NCBI RefSeq assembly: GCF_900170025.1
Contig: NZ_FWEX01000003.1
Location: 1-45,972 of the forward strand
Length of the DNA stretch: 45,972 nt
Origin: Nitrospira sp. ND1
GTDB lineage: Bacteria > Nitrospirota > Nitrospiria > Nitrospirales > Nitrospiraceae
Direction: 5' to 3'
Position 1 is the first letter of the stretch, and the number at the start of each line of letters is the position of its first letter. The notes under the pieces are model-generated. The model saw only the letters and a program-made list of their open reading frames with translations. It was not told the DNA's origin and did not search any database. The position numbers and the translations under genes were made by a program. Below, piece after piece: positions 27,321 to 36,044 of the stretch.

Positions 27321-28746
27321 GAATTTCAAGGCCACCTTAACCTGCGACGAACTCGCAATGAGGTTACGCTATGATCCCGCGTCGCAGGTGACGAACATTC
27401 TCCACCAGCTCACCGCCAGCAGCACGCCGATCAACAAAGCCGACTATCTCTACAACGGCGTGGGGAATCGAACGAGCCTGACGGATCGCCGTGGCAGCCA
27501 GACCTTTGGCTACGACTCTCTGGACCGGCTCACGAGTGCGAGCCATCCGTTGCCGGGGACGCCGCAGAGCTTCGCCTACGATGCGGTGGGCAATCGCACG
27601 ACGGCAGGGAATACGACGAATGCCGGGAATCAGCTCACCGCCGATGCGACGCGTAGCTACCAATACGACGACAACGGCAACCTGACGCGCAAGACGCTCC
27701 TCGCCACCGGCAACTACACGCAGTACACGTATGATGCCGAGAATCGGCTGACGAAGGTGGAAGACTTTGTGGCGGGCAATTCCACGCCCGCGTTCACGAG
27801 CACGTACCGGTATGATGGGCTTGGCCGTCGGATTGAGAAAGTCGCCAACGGCCAGACGAAGCGCTACATCTATGATGGCGAAGATATCCTGCTGGAGTAC
27901 GATGGCAGCAATGTGCTTCAGGCGAGATATACCCATGGACCTGGGATTGGTGAGCCGATTGCGGTGACGAAGGGAGCCGACACGTTCTTCTATCATCAAG
28001 ACGGCCTCGGTTCAGTCACGGACTTGACGGATTCAGCAGGCGTCACCACAAAAAGTTATGCCTATGATTCGTACGGAAATGTTTTAGAGAGTCCCGGCAC
28101 GCCGGACCAGCTCTACAGCTATACGGGACGAGAATTCGATACGGAGAGCGGGTTGTACTACTTGCGTGCGCGTTATTATGACCCGACTACCGGAAGGTTT
28201 TTGCAAGAAGATCCAATTGGGTTTGCTGGTGGGGACATCAATGTGTACCGGTATGTGTATAACAATCCAAGCACCTATTTCGATCCTAATGGCTTGGGTC
28301 CCACGGGCGCTGCAGGGGGGGCGGCCATAGGGACCGCAGTCGGCGCCGTTGCTGGGGGGGCGTTTCTCGGAGGTGTTGGCGCTGCTGGCGGAACCTTAGC
28401 GCTCCCCGGTGGTGGAACAATTGGAGGTGCTGCAGCTGGTTTAAATGCTGGTGCTGCGCTTGGAGCTATAGCGGGTGCAGCGATCGGTGCTGCTATTGGT
28501 AGCACTGTCGAGGATTTGCTCCTTCAAATGTCTTCAGTTGGAAATGTGGGGGATACAGAAATTGAAGCAGATTGGGCAAAGGCTCAGAGCGACGCGCGCC
28601 TAAGAAACTGTCCAATCTCAGATCGTTGTAGTTGGTTAGAGGATCAGGCTAAGGCTGGAAAGTATTCACCAGAAAGAATTAAGCGTCAGGCGAAGAAGTG
28701 GGGGTGCAGAGGATCGCGTTTCTCTAAGGGAGGCAGGCCGAGGTAA
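27262..28746 (+). CDS. N-terminally truncated RHS unit with glycine-zipper/Cys toxin tip
   Basis: An orphan RHS tip. The frame opens at 27262 inside the preceding immunity gene; a more sensible start is the in-frame ATG at 27358 (MRLRYDPASQVT), directly before RHS homology begins at 27370. The unit contains only the last ~280 residues of RHS core (YNGVGNRTSLTDRRGSQ ... GRFLQEDPIGF ... FDPNGLGP). The tip begins with a Gly/Ala-rich glycine-zipper stretch (AAGGAAIGTAVGAVAGGAFL and onward), then a small basic domain: DRCSWLEDQAKAGKYS, RIKRQAKKWGCRGSR, KGGRPR. The latter recalls polymorphic toxin type 34 from memory (not verified). No secretion signal, so it is probably a silent donor cassette. 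Confidence 0.8.
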   Translation: MRFLARGAPGIQMIALPQTENFKATLTCDELAMRLRYDPASQVTNILHQLTASSTPINKADYLYNGVGNRTSLTDRRGSQTFGYDSLDRLTSASHPLPGTPQSFAYDAVGNRTTAGNTTNAGNQLTADATRSYQYDDNGNLTRKTLLATGNYTQYTYDAENRLTKVEDFVAGNSTPAFTSTYRYDGLGRRIEKVANGQTKRYIYDGEDILLEYDGSNVLQARYTHGPGIGEPIAVTKGADTFFYHQDGLGSVTDLTDSAGVTTKSYAYDSYGNVLESPGTPDQLYSYTGREFDTESGLYYLRARYYDPTTGRFLQEDPIGFAGGDINVYRYVYNNPSTYFDPNGLGPTGAAGGAAIGTAVGAVAGGAFLGGVGAAGGTLALPGGGTIGGAAAGLNAGAALGAIAGAAIGAAIGSTVEDLLLQMSSVGNVGDTEIEADWAKAQSDARLRNCPISDRCSWLEDQAKAGKYSPERIKRQAKKWGCRGSRFSKGGRPR

Positions 28747-28750
28747 CCCG

Positions 28751-29356
28751 ATGATAGATGACAAGGACGCCTCGGACTCAACGCTTAGATTAATCCTGTG
28801 GAAGGCGCTGATAAAATACAGCACCAAAAAGCTGTGCGCGCTGCTCTGCGATGAGGACGCTATTGTTAGAACCTCAGCAGCGAAGCAACTGCACCTTCGT
28901 GGAACTCAAGCAGTTTATGAGAAGGGAGCAGAATTATGTCAATGCCAGGAGGGTTATCTTCGAGAGATAGGCGTCTTTTTATTGGGGCAACTGGGCACTC
29001 CGAGGCGGCCGTTTCGCAAAAATTCGATTCCAATTGCGATTTACTTGTTAGCAAATGATGCTTCCCATGAAGTTAGAGCCGCCGCCGCTGCCGCCTTGGG
29101 ACATCTTGGAGCATCAGAAGCAAGTAACGAATTGATAAAAGGTGCCGGAGACTCTAGCTCGGAGGTGAGAACCTGCGTTGCGTTCGCTCTGGGTGCCATG
29201 ACACCTTCTCAAGAGGTCAAAGCAGCGTTGCATAAATTGACTAACGACAAGGATCAAGAAGTCAGAGACTGGGCGAAATTGAGCATGGAAATACTGCATG
29301 ATAAGCCGACGAAGAAGCGACGGCGCCCCAAACCGCAGAGTTCGTCACGGGAATGA
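28751..29356 (+). CDS. HEAT-repeat candidate immunity protein
   Basis: A 201-aa all-helical protein starting 4 bases after the RHS stop. HEAT/armadillo repeats are clear: EDAIVRTSAAKQLHLRG, ASHEVRAAAAAALGHLGASE, SSEVRTCVAFALGAMTPSQE and DQEVRDWAKLSMEIL, spaced about 35 residues apart. A Lys/Arg-rich tail follows (KPTKKRRRPKP). HEAT-repeat proteins are a known class of immunity protein in polymorphic toxin loci. The assignment to the adjacent toxin is by position. Cytoplasmic; no signal peptide. Confidence 0.75.
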   Translation: MIDDKDASDSTLRLILWKALIKYSTKKLCALLCDEDAIVRTSAAKQLHLRGTQAVYEKGAELCQCQEGYLREIGVFLLGQLGTPRRPFRKNSIPIAIYLLANDASHEVRAAAAAALGHLGASEASNELIKGAGDSSSEVRTCVAFALGAMTPSQEVKAALHKLTNDKDQEVRDWAKLSMEILHDKPTKKRRRPKPQSSSRE

Positions 29357-29468
29357 GAAGAACCGTCATGGAAGAGCGAATGGGTTCATTGCTTAACCGT
29401 GTACCACGCTCGACGGTGGGCTGGCGTGAAAGCAGGGCGCACCGTCTTCACGTTTGTAAACATCTCCG

Positions 29469-29978
29469 TTGCTGCTAGAATCCCATCCCATGCCTGCTAG
29501 TCTCTCTTCTTCGCCACGACGACGTGCAGATCAGGACCTGACCTTAACCTATGGCGGACTTGCCGAGGGCTTCAGGTATGATCCGGCTTCACAGGTCACC
29601 ACCATCCTCCATCAGCTCACCGCGACGAATAGCCAAATCAACGAGGCGGATTATCTGTACAACGGGGTGGGGAATCGCACTCAACTGACGGACAGGAGAG
29701 GCGCCCAAACGTTTGGCTACGACACGCTGGATCGATTGACCTCCGCCAGCCATCCGCTGTTAGGAACGCCGCAAGCGTTCGCCTACGATGCGGTGGGCAA
29801 TCGCACCACCGGCGGCAGCGTCGTCAACGCGGGCAACCAACTCACCGCCGAGGCGACGCATGCGTATCAGTACGACGACAACGGGAATCACACGCGGAAG
29901 ACGTTGCTCGCCACCCGGAGGAAAAATGGGGTCAGGCATGAGTATGGACTTACGGCAACGGCAATCTGCTCACGGTGA
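29469..29978 (+). pseudogene. RHS core fragment without a tip
   Basis: RHS homology starts at 29577 with YDPASQVTTILHQLTATN and stops abruptly near 29915 after RKTLLAT. Other copies continue there with GNYTQYTYDAENRL. A ~36-base unrelated insert (29916-29953, containing aaatggggtcaggcatg) separates it from the next RHS block, which is in a different frame. The open frame runs on to 29978 without meaning. It appears to be the left scar of a recombination event. Confidence 0.72.
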
Positions 29979-32030
29979 AGGACGCCAAGAATCAGACCAC
30001 CACCTTTGCCTACGACAGCCGGAACCGGCTCCTCAGCACCACCGATCCCCTTGGCAAGATCGAGCGGTACACCTATGACGGCAATGATAACTTGCTCACG
30101 CGAATCACGCCCAAGAACGAGACCATCAGCTTCGCCTACGATGCCGTGAACCAATTGCTCAGTAAGACCCTGCCGGGCAGCCAGGTGACGAGCTACCTCT
30201 ATGATCTCGCCGGCAACTTGACCACCGTGATGGATCCGGATAGCGTGCTGACCATGACCTACGACCAGGCCAAGCGGTTGCTCAACGTCACCACCGCCGG
30301 TTCGCCCCATCAACCGACGGTCTCCCTCGGCTATGCCTATGATGCGAACGGCAATCGGCTGACCCTGGCCGACGGGATCAAGACAACCAGCTATCACTAT
30401 GACGGGCTGAATCGCTTGACCGGATTGGGCGATGGCGTAACCCTGCCGCCGCCGACGGCGAGCTTGGTAGCCTGGTGGACAGGCGACGGCACGGCGGCCG
30501 ATGCCCAAGGGACCAACTCCGGGATCTTGCGCAACGGGGTGGCGTTCGCGGCAGGCTTGGCGGGCCAAGCCTTTCAGTTCGACGGGGTGGACGACGAGAT
30601 CGGCTTCACCAGCACGGTGGGTCGATTCGGGTTTCAGGCCACGGTGGATCTGTGGATCAAGACCACTTCGACGCGTCGTGAGACCATCATGAGCGACCGG
30701 CTCACCTGCACGGTCACGTCTCCGGCCAACGCGGCCTCCTGGGAGCTGCAGCTGCAACCGAACGGCACGGCCAGCGTTGCCGTGGCCGGACCCGACGCGG
30801 GGGCGGGGACGACGTTCGTGAGCGGCGGCGTGGCGACGACGCAGCGGGTCAACGATGGACAGTGGCATCGGCTCGGGGTGGTCCGCAATGGCACCGAACT
30901 CCGGCTCTATCGCGACGGCCAGCTGGAAGGCTTTTGGAACTTTCTCAACGGGCCGCCGCTCTTGACGAGCCTGCCGGCGGGCGGCCTGCGCATCGGCAGC
31001 GGGGGCTGTGGGACCAGTCCGTTCACTGGTCAGCTCGATGAGATCACGATGGCGGATCGGGCCTGGACGGTGGCCGAGCTCCAAGCGCCCCGGACGCAAG
31101 AGCAGCCGGTGGCAAGTTATGTCTATGATGCGCTCTCGCGCCGGATCGCCACGACCCTGTCGAATGGGACGCAGACGACCTACAGCTATGATCCCGCTTC
31201 GCAGGTCACGAATATCCTCCACCAACTCACAGCCACGAGTGCGCAGATTAACAAGGCGGACTACCTCTACAATGGGGTGGGGAATCGCACGAGTCTGACG
31301 GACCGGAGGGGAAGTCAGACGTTCGGCTACGACAACCTGGATCGGCTGACGAGTGCCTCGCATCCGTTACTGGGCACGCCGCAGAACTTCGCCTATGATC
31401 CGGTCGGCAATAGAACAACCGGTGGGACGGTGGTGAACGCCGGCAATCAGCTCACGGCAGATACGAACCATACCTATCAATATGACGACAACGGGAATCT
31501 CACGAGAAAGACCTTGCTCGCCACAGGGAACTATACTCAGTACACGTATGATGTGGAAAATCGGCTGACGCAGGTTCAAGAATTCGCCGCCGGCAATCCC
31601 ACGGCTGTCACGACGTCAACGTACCGGTACGATGGCTTGGGCCGTCGGATTGAGAAGGTCGCCAACGGCCAGACGAAGCGGTACGTGTATGACGGCGAGG
31701 ACATCTTGCTGGAGTACGACGGCGCGAACACCCTCCAAGCCAAATACACCCACGGGCCTGGGATTGATGCGCCGATCGCGGTGACGAAGGGAGCCGACAC
31801 GTTCTTCTATCACCAAGATGGGCTGGGTTCCGTGACAGATCTCTCCGATGCTGCTGGTGCAACTGCGAAGTCGTATTCATATGACTCCTACGGGAACATT
31901 CTCGAATCGCCGGGCACGCTGGAGCAGCCCTATACGTTCACAGGAAGGGAGTTCGATGCAGAAAGCGGGCTCTCTTACTACAGAGCGAGATATTATGACC
32001 CGGCCAGTGGACGCTTCTTACAACAAGATC
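29954..32030 (+). repeat. RHS core block, direct-repeat copy 2
   Basis: Near-identical to 24460-26535, including the LamG-like insert. It keeps the t that copy 1 lacks (gcgttcgcgg against gcgtcgcgg) and so serves as the reference that locates the frameshift in the giant gene. Confidence 0.85.
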
Positions 32031-32500
32031 CTGGGTCGGCTGGAATAAACTCTGCTCGACTTCCGCGCCATCCGCTTGATCTGGTTTCGCAATATGTCTA
32101 CGCGGCCGACAATCCGATTCAGCTGATTGATTCGTTCGGTAATGAACCACAAGAACCAGGTGGGGTGGGTGTCGAAGCGTGCAAATACTACGATGATGTA
32201 GCAAGAGTGAATAGGTGCAAGTATCATCCTTATGCGCGTGAGTATTGTGAGAATCCTAAGCAAAACCCGTGCATACGGTCTTTGGCCTCAGCAGGAACAA
32301 TCAGCGTTATTCGTCAAGAGCTCATCATTGAAGATCAAAAAGCGCGCATCGATCGCTCAACGGAGGCATGTGACAGGCCGGGCTGTGCAACAGCTGAGGC
32401 CGTTACTGCGTATCACAAGAAAGTGTTTGCCGCGCATGGTATCCCTGAGTGGTGCTTCCCGTCTTGGTGGTTGTCAGCAAGAGGGACGGGAGATCGGTGA
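29975..32500 (+). CDS. N-terminally truncated RHS unit with LamG insert and Cys-rich toxin tip
   Basis: 841 aa from a GTG at 29975; in-frame homology reaches back to about 29954, where a stop at 29939 closes it. YD repeats, an intact LamG-like insert (residues ~165-365) and RHS core end GRFLQQDP. The terminal core motif reads NPIQLIDSFGNEP, so the usual DPxG has become DSFG, which could affect tip release. The tip (from ~32128) has nine or so Cys: VEACKYYDD, NRCKYHPYAREYCENPKQNP, TEACDRPGCATAEAV and IPEWCFPSWW. Toxin family not recognised. The following membrane protein gene overlaps the stop (GTGA). Confidence 0.8.
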   Translation: MKDAKNQTTTFAYDSRNRLLSTTDPLGKIERYTYDGNDNLLTRITPKNETISFAYDAVNQLLSKTLPGSQVTSYLYDLAGNLTTVMDPDSVLTMTYDQAKRLLNVTTAGSPHQPTVSLGYAYDANGNRLTLADGIKTTSYHYDGLNRLTGLGDGVTLPPPTASLVAWWTGDGTAADAQGTNSGILRNGVAFAAGLAGQAFQFDGVDDEIGFTSTVGRFGFQATVDLWIKTTSTRRETIMSDRLTCTVTSPANAASWELQLQPNGTASVAVAGPDAGAGTTFVSGGVATTQRVNDGQWHRLGVVRNGTELRLYRDGQLEGFWNFLNGPPLLTSLPAGGLRIGSGGCGTSPFTGQLDEITMADRAWTVAELQAPRTQEQPVASYVYDALSRRIATTLSNGTQTTYSYDPASQVTNILHQLTATSAQINKADYLYNGVGNRTSLTDRRGSQTFGYDNLDRLTSASHPLLGTPQNFAYDPVGNRTTGGTVVNAGNQLTADTNHTYQYDDNGNLTRKTLLATGNYTQYTYDVENRLTQVQEFAAGNPTAVTTSTYRYDGLGRRIEKVANGQTKRYVYDGEDILLEYDGANTLQAKYTHGPGIDAPIAVTKGADTFFYHQDGLGSVTDLSDAAGATAKSYSYDSYGNILESPGTLEQPYTFTGREFDAESGLSYYRARYYDPASGRFLQQDPGSAGINSARLPRHPLDLVSQYVYAADNPIQLIDSFGNEPQEPGGVGVEACKYYDDVARVNRCKYHPYAREYCENPKQNPCIRSLASAGTISVIRQELIIEDQKARIDRSTEACDRPGCATAEAVTAYHKKVFAAHGIPEWCFPSWWLSARGTGDR

Positions 32501-33105
32501 GAAAGCCGACAACGACTCATCTCGTGGCATGGGTGTGGCTACTCCTTGCTGTCGCCTTCGCAGCACAGGCAGGGCGTTATACATACCTGACATTTTATCA
32601 GGGAGGTCCCGATGAACTCTTGCGCAGCAAGATTATAGGTTTGGCAGACGGAATTCCTCTTGCGCTGCTCTGCCTCAGCAATTTCTTTTTGCAGAGAAAG
32701 ACGGCACTTGAAAGTCTAGTTATACAGATTCTCATGACTGTAACGGTTGGTCTCGGACTGTGCTTTTTGGGGGTAGGCCTCTTTGACATTTTTGATTCGT
32801 GGCCAGATCCTGAAAAATCATTCCAGCCTGGCTCTCTTCTACTGATAACACTCGGTTTTGTCGGCTACCCGCTCGGGGTTGTGCTAGTTGCCCATCGCTA
32901 CTGGAGACGTAGCGCCACAATGACGCTTCCTGGAGTGACGCTTCTGCCATTTTCGATCTGCATCGGTCTCCATATCTTGGAATTTCTTGTGTGGTGGTTT
33001 TGGCCATTCGGGTCGGCTTCTCTATATGGATCAGCCTCACTCGCTCTCTTTTTTGCTGCGACAAATTTCTCGCTCCTAACAAGTCCTACTGACCTACGAC
33101 CATGA
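32497..33105 (+). CDS. Multi-pass membrane protein, candidate immunity for the Cys-rich tip
   Basis: 202 aa from the GTG at 32497, which overlaps the RHS stop (GTGA). About six hydrophobic segments are visible: VAWVWLLLAVAFAAQAG, GLADGIPLALLCLSNFF, IQILMTVTVGLGLCFLGVGL, LLLITLGFVGYPLGVVLVAH, TLLPFSICIGLHILEFLVWW and SLALFFAATNFSLL. Membrane immunity proteins usually protect against membrane-active or periplasmic toxins (established pattern), which gives a testable hint about the tip. The next RHS unit starts in an ATGA overlap with this stop. Confidence 0.72.
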   Translation: MRKPTTTHLVAWVWLLLAVAFAAQAGRYTYLTFYQGGPDELLRSKIIGLADGIPLALLCLSNFFLQRKTALESLVIQILMTVTVGLGLCFLGVGLFDIFDSWPDPEKSFQPGSLLLITLGFVGYPLGVVLVAHRYWRRSATMTLPGVTLLPFSICIGLHILEFLVWWFWPFGSASLYGSASLALFFAATNFSLLTSPTDLRP

Positions 33106-34466
33106 GATCCAAAGTGGGCTTATCATACGATCCCGCTTCGCAGGTCACCAGCATCCTGCATCAATTGACCGCGAATTCGACTCAAATCAACAAGGCCGAC
33201 TATCTCTACAACGGGGTGGGGAATCGCACGAGTCTGACGGACCGGAGGGGAAGTCAGACGTTCGGCTACGACAACCTCGATCGCTTGACGAGCGCCTCCC
33301 ATCCCATGTTAGCGACGCCGCAGAGCTTTGCATACGATCCGGTGGGCAATCGCACGACGAACAACAGCACCGTCAACGCCGGGAACCAGCTCACGGCGGA
33401 CGCCACGCATAACTATGCGTATGATGACAATGGCAACCTCACGCGGAAGACCCTGCTGGCCACCGGCAATTACACACAATACACGTACGACGCCGAAAAC
33501 AAATTGACCAAGGTCGAGGAGTTTGCGGCGGGGAATCCCACGGCGATCACGACGAGCAGCTATCGCTATGACGGCTTGGGTCGTCGAATTGAAAAGGTCG
33601 CCAATGGCCAGACCAAACGGTATGTCTACGACGGGGAGGATATTCTCTTCGAATATGACGGCAGCAATCTGCTCGAAGCGCGATATACGCACGGGCCTGG
33701 GATTGACGAACCGATTGCCGTCACCAAAGGCAGCTCCACGTACTTCTATCATCAAGATGGTCTCGGGAGCGTCACCGATCTGACCGACAGTGCTGGCGCG
33801 ACGGCTAAAAGCTATGCCTACGATGCGTACGGAAATGTCCTCGAATCGCCGGGCACGATTGACCAGCCGTATACGTATACGGGGCGAGAGCTCGATCAAG
33901 AGACGGGGCTGTATTACTATCGGGCGAGATACTACGATTCGACGACGGGGAGGTTTTTGCAGAAGGATCCAGTGGGATTGAAAGCTGGCCCCAATGGGTA
34001 TTGGTATGCCAATGCGAATCCAGTGTTCTTTGTAGACCCATTTGGGCTGATGAGCAGGGCTCAATGTGATGAGCTTCGGGCTCGAATTTTTCGGAAGGTT
34101 GGAGATCTCATCGATGACTTAATCAGGTATGACCCAGTCGCGGATGGGATTGGCGGTCATCCAACCCGCGGCGGTAAGAAAACGTCACCAGGTGGTCATC
34201 ACAACGAGATCCAGCAGAGACAAAGAGGGATCGGTAAAGACCTTGCGAAGTACGCAAAGGAATGCACCAAACGTTGCAATGATGGGCCTCCGCCTCCGCC
34301 TCTTCCGGAGTGGGTTGAAGAGGTTGCCACCAGACCCATTCCCGATGTGGTGTATCCGGTCCCACAGGGCCCGATGCTCATGGGGCCGGTTGATTCCGTA
34401 CCATTTCCTGAGCTGCCTGAGTTCATGGTGCGACCAACGTTCCCGCGGCCTCTAATAATACCTTGA
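33102..34466 (+). CDS. N-terminally truncated RHS unit with HxxxQ...C-type toxin tip
   Basis: 454 aa, ATG overlapping the upstream stop (ATGA at 33102-33105). RHS homology starts at 33126 (YDPASQVTSILHQLTANS), again at the same codon as the other orphan units. Core end: GRFLQKDPVGL ... ANPVFFVDPFGLMS. The tip has RAQCDELRARIFRKVGDLID, GGHPTRGGKKTSPGGHHNEI, QQRQRGIGKDLAKYAKEC, then a Pro-rich tail. His, Gln and a closing Cys in this order occur in a widespread small RHS tip family of presumed nucleases (from memory). No export signal. Confidence 0.8.
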   Translation: MRSKVGLSYDPASQVTSILHQLTANSTQINKADYLYNGVGNRTSLTDRRGSQTFGYDNLDRLTSASHPMLATPQSFAYDPVGNRTTNNSTVNAGNQLTADATHNYAYDDNGNLTRKTLLATGNYTQYTYDAENKLTKVEEFAAGNPTAITTSSYRYDGLGRRIEKVANGQTKRYVYDGEDILFEYDGSNLLEARYTHGPGIDEPIAVTKGSSTYFYHQDGLGSVTDLTDSAGATAKSYAYDAYGNVLESPGTIDQPYTYTGRELDQETGLYYYRARYYDSTTGRFLQKDPVGLKAGPNGYWYANANPVFFVDPFGLMSRAQCDELRARIFRKVGDLIDDLIRYDPVADGIGGHPTRGGKKTSPGGHHNEIQQRQRGIGKDLAKYAKECTKRCNDGPPPPPLPEWVEEVATRPIPDVVYPVPQGPMLMGPVDSVPFPELPEFMVRPTFPRPLIIP

Positions 34467-34485
34467 TGCGCGAGGGAGCTGAAGG

Positions 34486-34995
34486 ATGAGCGTTGATAAC
34501 GAGAAGGAGTCTGTAAGAAGCTTGCTACGACGTGCTTTTTTGTCTTGGCGTGGTGATTCGAACTCTCCGGCACTTGATCATGACGGATGCCTTGAAATGA
34601 GGGCAAAGCTTTTTACAGTTAGGCCCGAAGATATTGAGTACTTTCTTCCGCAAGTCTTAGAAGATCTGTTGGACACTCATACAAACAATGCGGGCGATTC
34701 GCAAGATGCTGAGACTGTCGTAGATTTTCTTGATGTTCCTACTCTAGAACTTGATGCAGAATTTATTCGAGAGAAATGGGGCAGAGAGACCCTCGCCAAA
34801 TTTCGAAGTGATGCGAAGAATCTTCGCTCTGCAAAGCAGGCTGCGCTTGCCGGTGTGACTCGTGATCAAGCTCAGGCCATCTGCCAATGGCTCAAGTATG
34901 CTCGAACTTGGGGCGATCTGGAGTGGAACATGGACTCGGTCGAGTCCGCTCTGTCCTATTGGTCAAAACGCGTTGCGTCACATTTGTCCGTGTGA
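34486..34995 (+). CDS. Candidate immunity protein (DUF6714-like)
   Basis: 169 aa, starts 19 bases after the RHS stop with ggag/gaagg upstream. Acidic N-terminus, then AFLSWRGD, VRPEDIEYFLPQVLEDLLDT and a C-terminal helical part (RDQAQAICQWLKYARTW). The segment in which a residue count is followed by EYFLPQVL resembles DUF6714 proteins often found behind RHS tips; that match is from memory. Cytoplasmic, no membrane segment. RHS sequence of yet another unit begins within 20 bases after its stop. Confidence 0.65.
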   Translation: MSVDNEKESVRSLLRRAFLSWRGDSNSPALDHDGCLEMRAKLFTVRPEDIEYFLPQVLEDLLDTHTNNAGDSQDAETVVDFLDVPTLELDAEFIREKWGRETLAKFRSDAKNLRSAKQAALAGVTRDQAQAICQWLKYARTWGDLEWNMDSVESALSYWSKRVASHLSV

Positions 34996-34996
34996 A

Positions 34997-35850
34997 TCCA
35001 CGGCTCAGCACCACCTTTGCCTACGATGGCCGCAACCGGCTGCTGAGCACCACCGATCCCCTCGGCAAGATCGAAACCTATACCTATGACGGCAACGACA
35101 ATCTGCTCACGAGAATCACGCCCAAGAACGAGACCATCAGCTTCGCCTACGATGCCGTGAACCAATTGCTCAGTAAGACCCTGCCGGGCAGCCAGGTCAC
35201 GAGCTACCTCTATGACCAAGTCGGCAACTTGACCACTGTGACGGATCCGGATAGCGTGCTGGCCATGACGTATGACCAGGCCAATCGTCTGACCACGGTC
35301 AAGACCGACGGCTCCCCGAATCAACCCGCCGTCACCCTGGCCTACAGCTATGACCCCACCGGAAACCGGCTGAGTTTGACCGATCCGGTCCAGGTGGCGC
35401 AGTACCACTACGATGCCTTGAATCGTCTGCAGTCCTTGACACAACCCAGCACGCCCGCGACCCAGTTGCCGAATCTGCTGGCCGCTTGGCCTGGTGACGG
35501 CAGCGCGGCCGATCCGGTTGGTGGGCAGAGCGGGACGCTGCAACTCGGCACGACCTTCAGGCCGGGGGTGCGACAACAGGCCTTTGCCTTCGATGGCGTG
35601 GATGACTATGTGAACATTCCGGATTCGCCCGTCCTCGATAACCTCAGCACCACTGCCACGCTGGAGGCCTGGATCAAGCCGGAGGTCCCCGTGGGAGCCG
35701 AAGCCTGGCTCTTCGCAAGACGAGATCCGTTTGTCAGCGAAGGGTTCTCGGTGGCGCTTTTGCAGGATGGCAAAATCCAACTGACCGTGCGGACGACCAC
35801 CAGTCCCACCGGCTCGGTGTCCCGTCCGCCTGTCCGCCGTCTGGTTTTGT
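34997..35850 (+). pseudogene. RHS core fragment with a divergent LamG insert, both ends lost
   Basis: RHS homology begins abruptly at about 35008 (TTFAYDGRNRLLSTTDPLGK). It runs in frame through a LamG-like domain that differs from the other copies (LLAAWPGDGSAADPVGGQSG, FAFDGVDDYVNIPDSPVLDN, TLEAWIKPEVPVGAEAWLFA). Homology ends near 35830, before the domain is complete, where sequence associated with the neighbouring transposase begins. No tip or immunity gene remains. An open frame extends from 34887 to 35900 but its ends are not RHS. Confidence 0.75.
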
Positions 35851-36044
35851 ACCACGTGGTGCGGATTTTCCTTGTCAACGAGTCTCGTGCCCGTGCGTGA
35901 ACGAGATTATTCTCTCGTTTGCTGACAGATTGTTCGTGGCTTCGACATGCTTGGCGGCTCGAGGCGCCTCTGCCGACAGACAGCAGGCACACTCCACCGG
36001 ACACTCTCAGTTCACTCCATTGTGTTCTGCTCTGTTCTCGTCGC

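Noticed and set aside
27262..27357. Coding start of the truncated RHS unit at 27262
   Set aside because: This part lies inside the immunity gene in another frame and has no RHS similarity; the ATG at 27358 is more likely if the unit is translated at all.
29888..31363. 491-codon minus-strand open frame in the RHS unit
   Set aside because: Same antisense pattern as in the main gene; it duplicates because the RHS block is duplicated, not because it is a gene.
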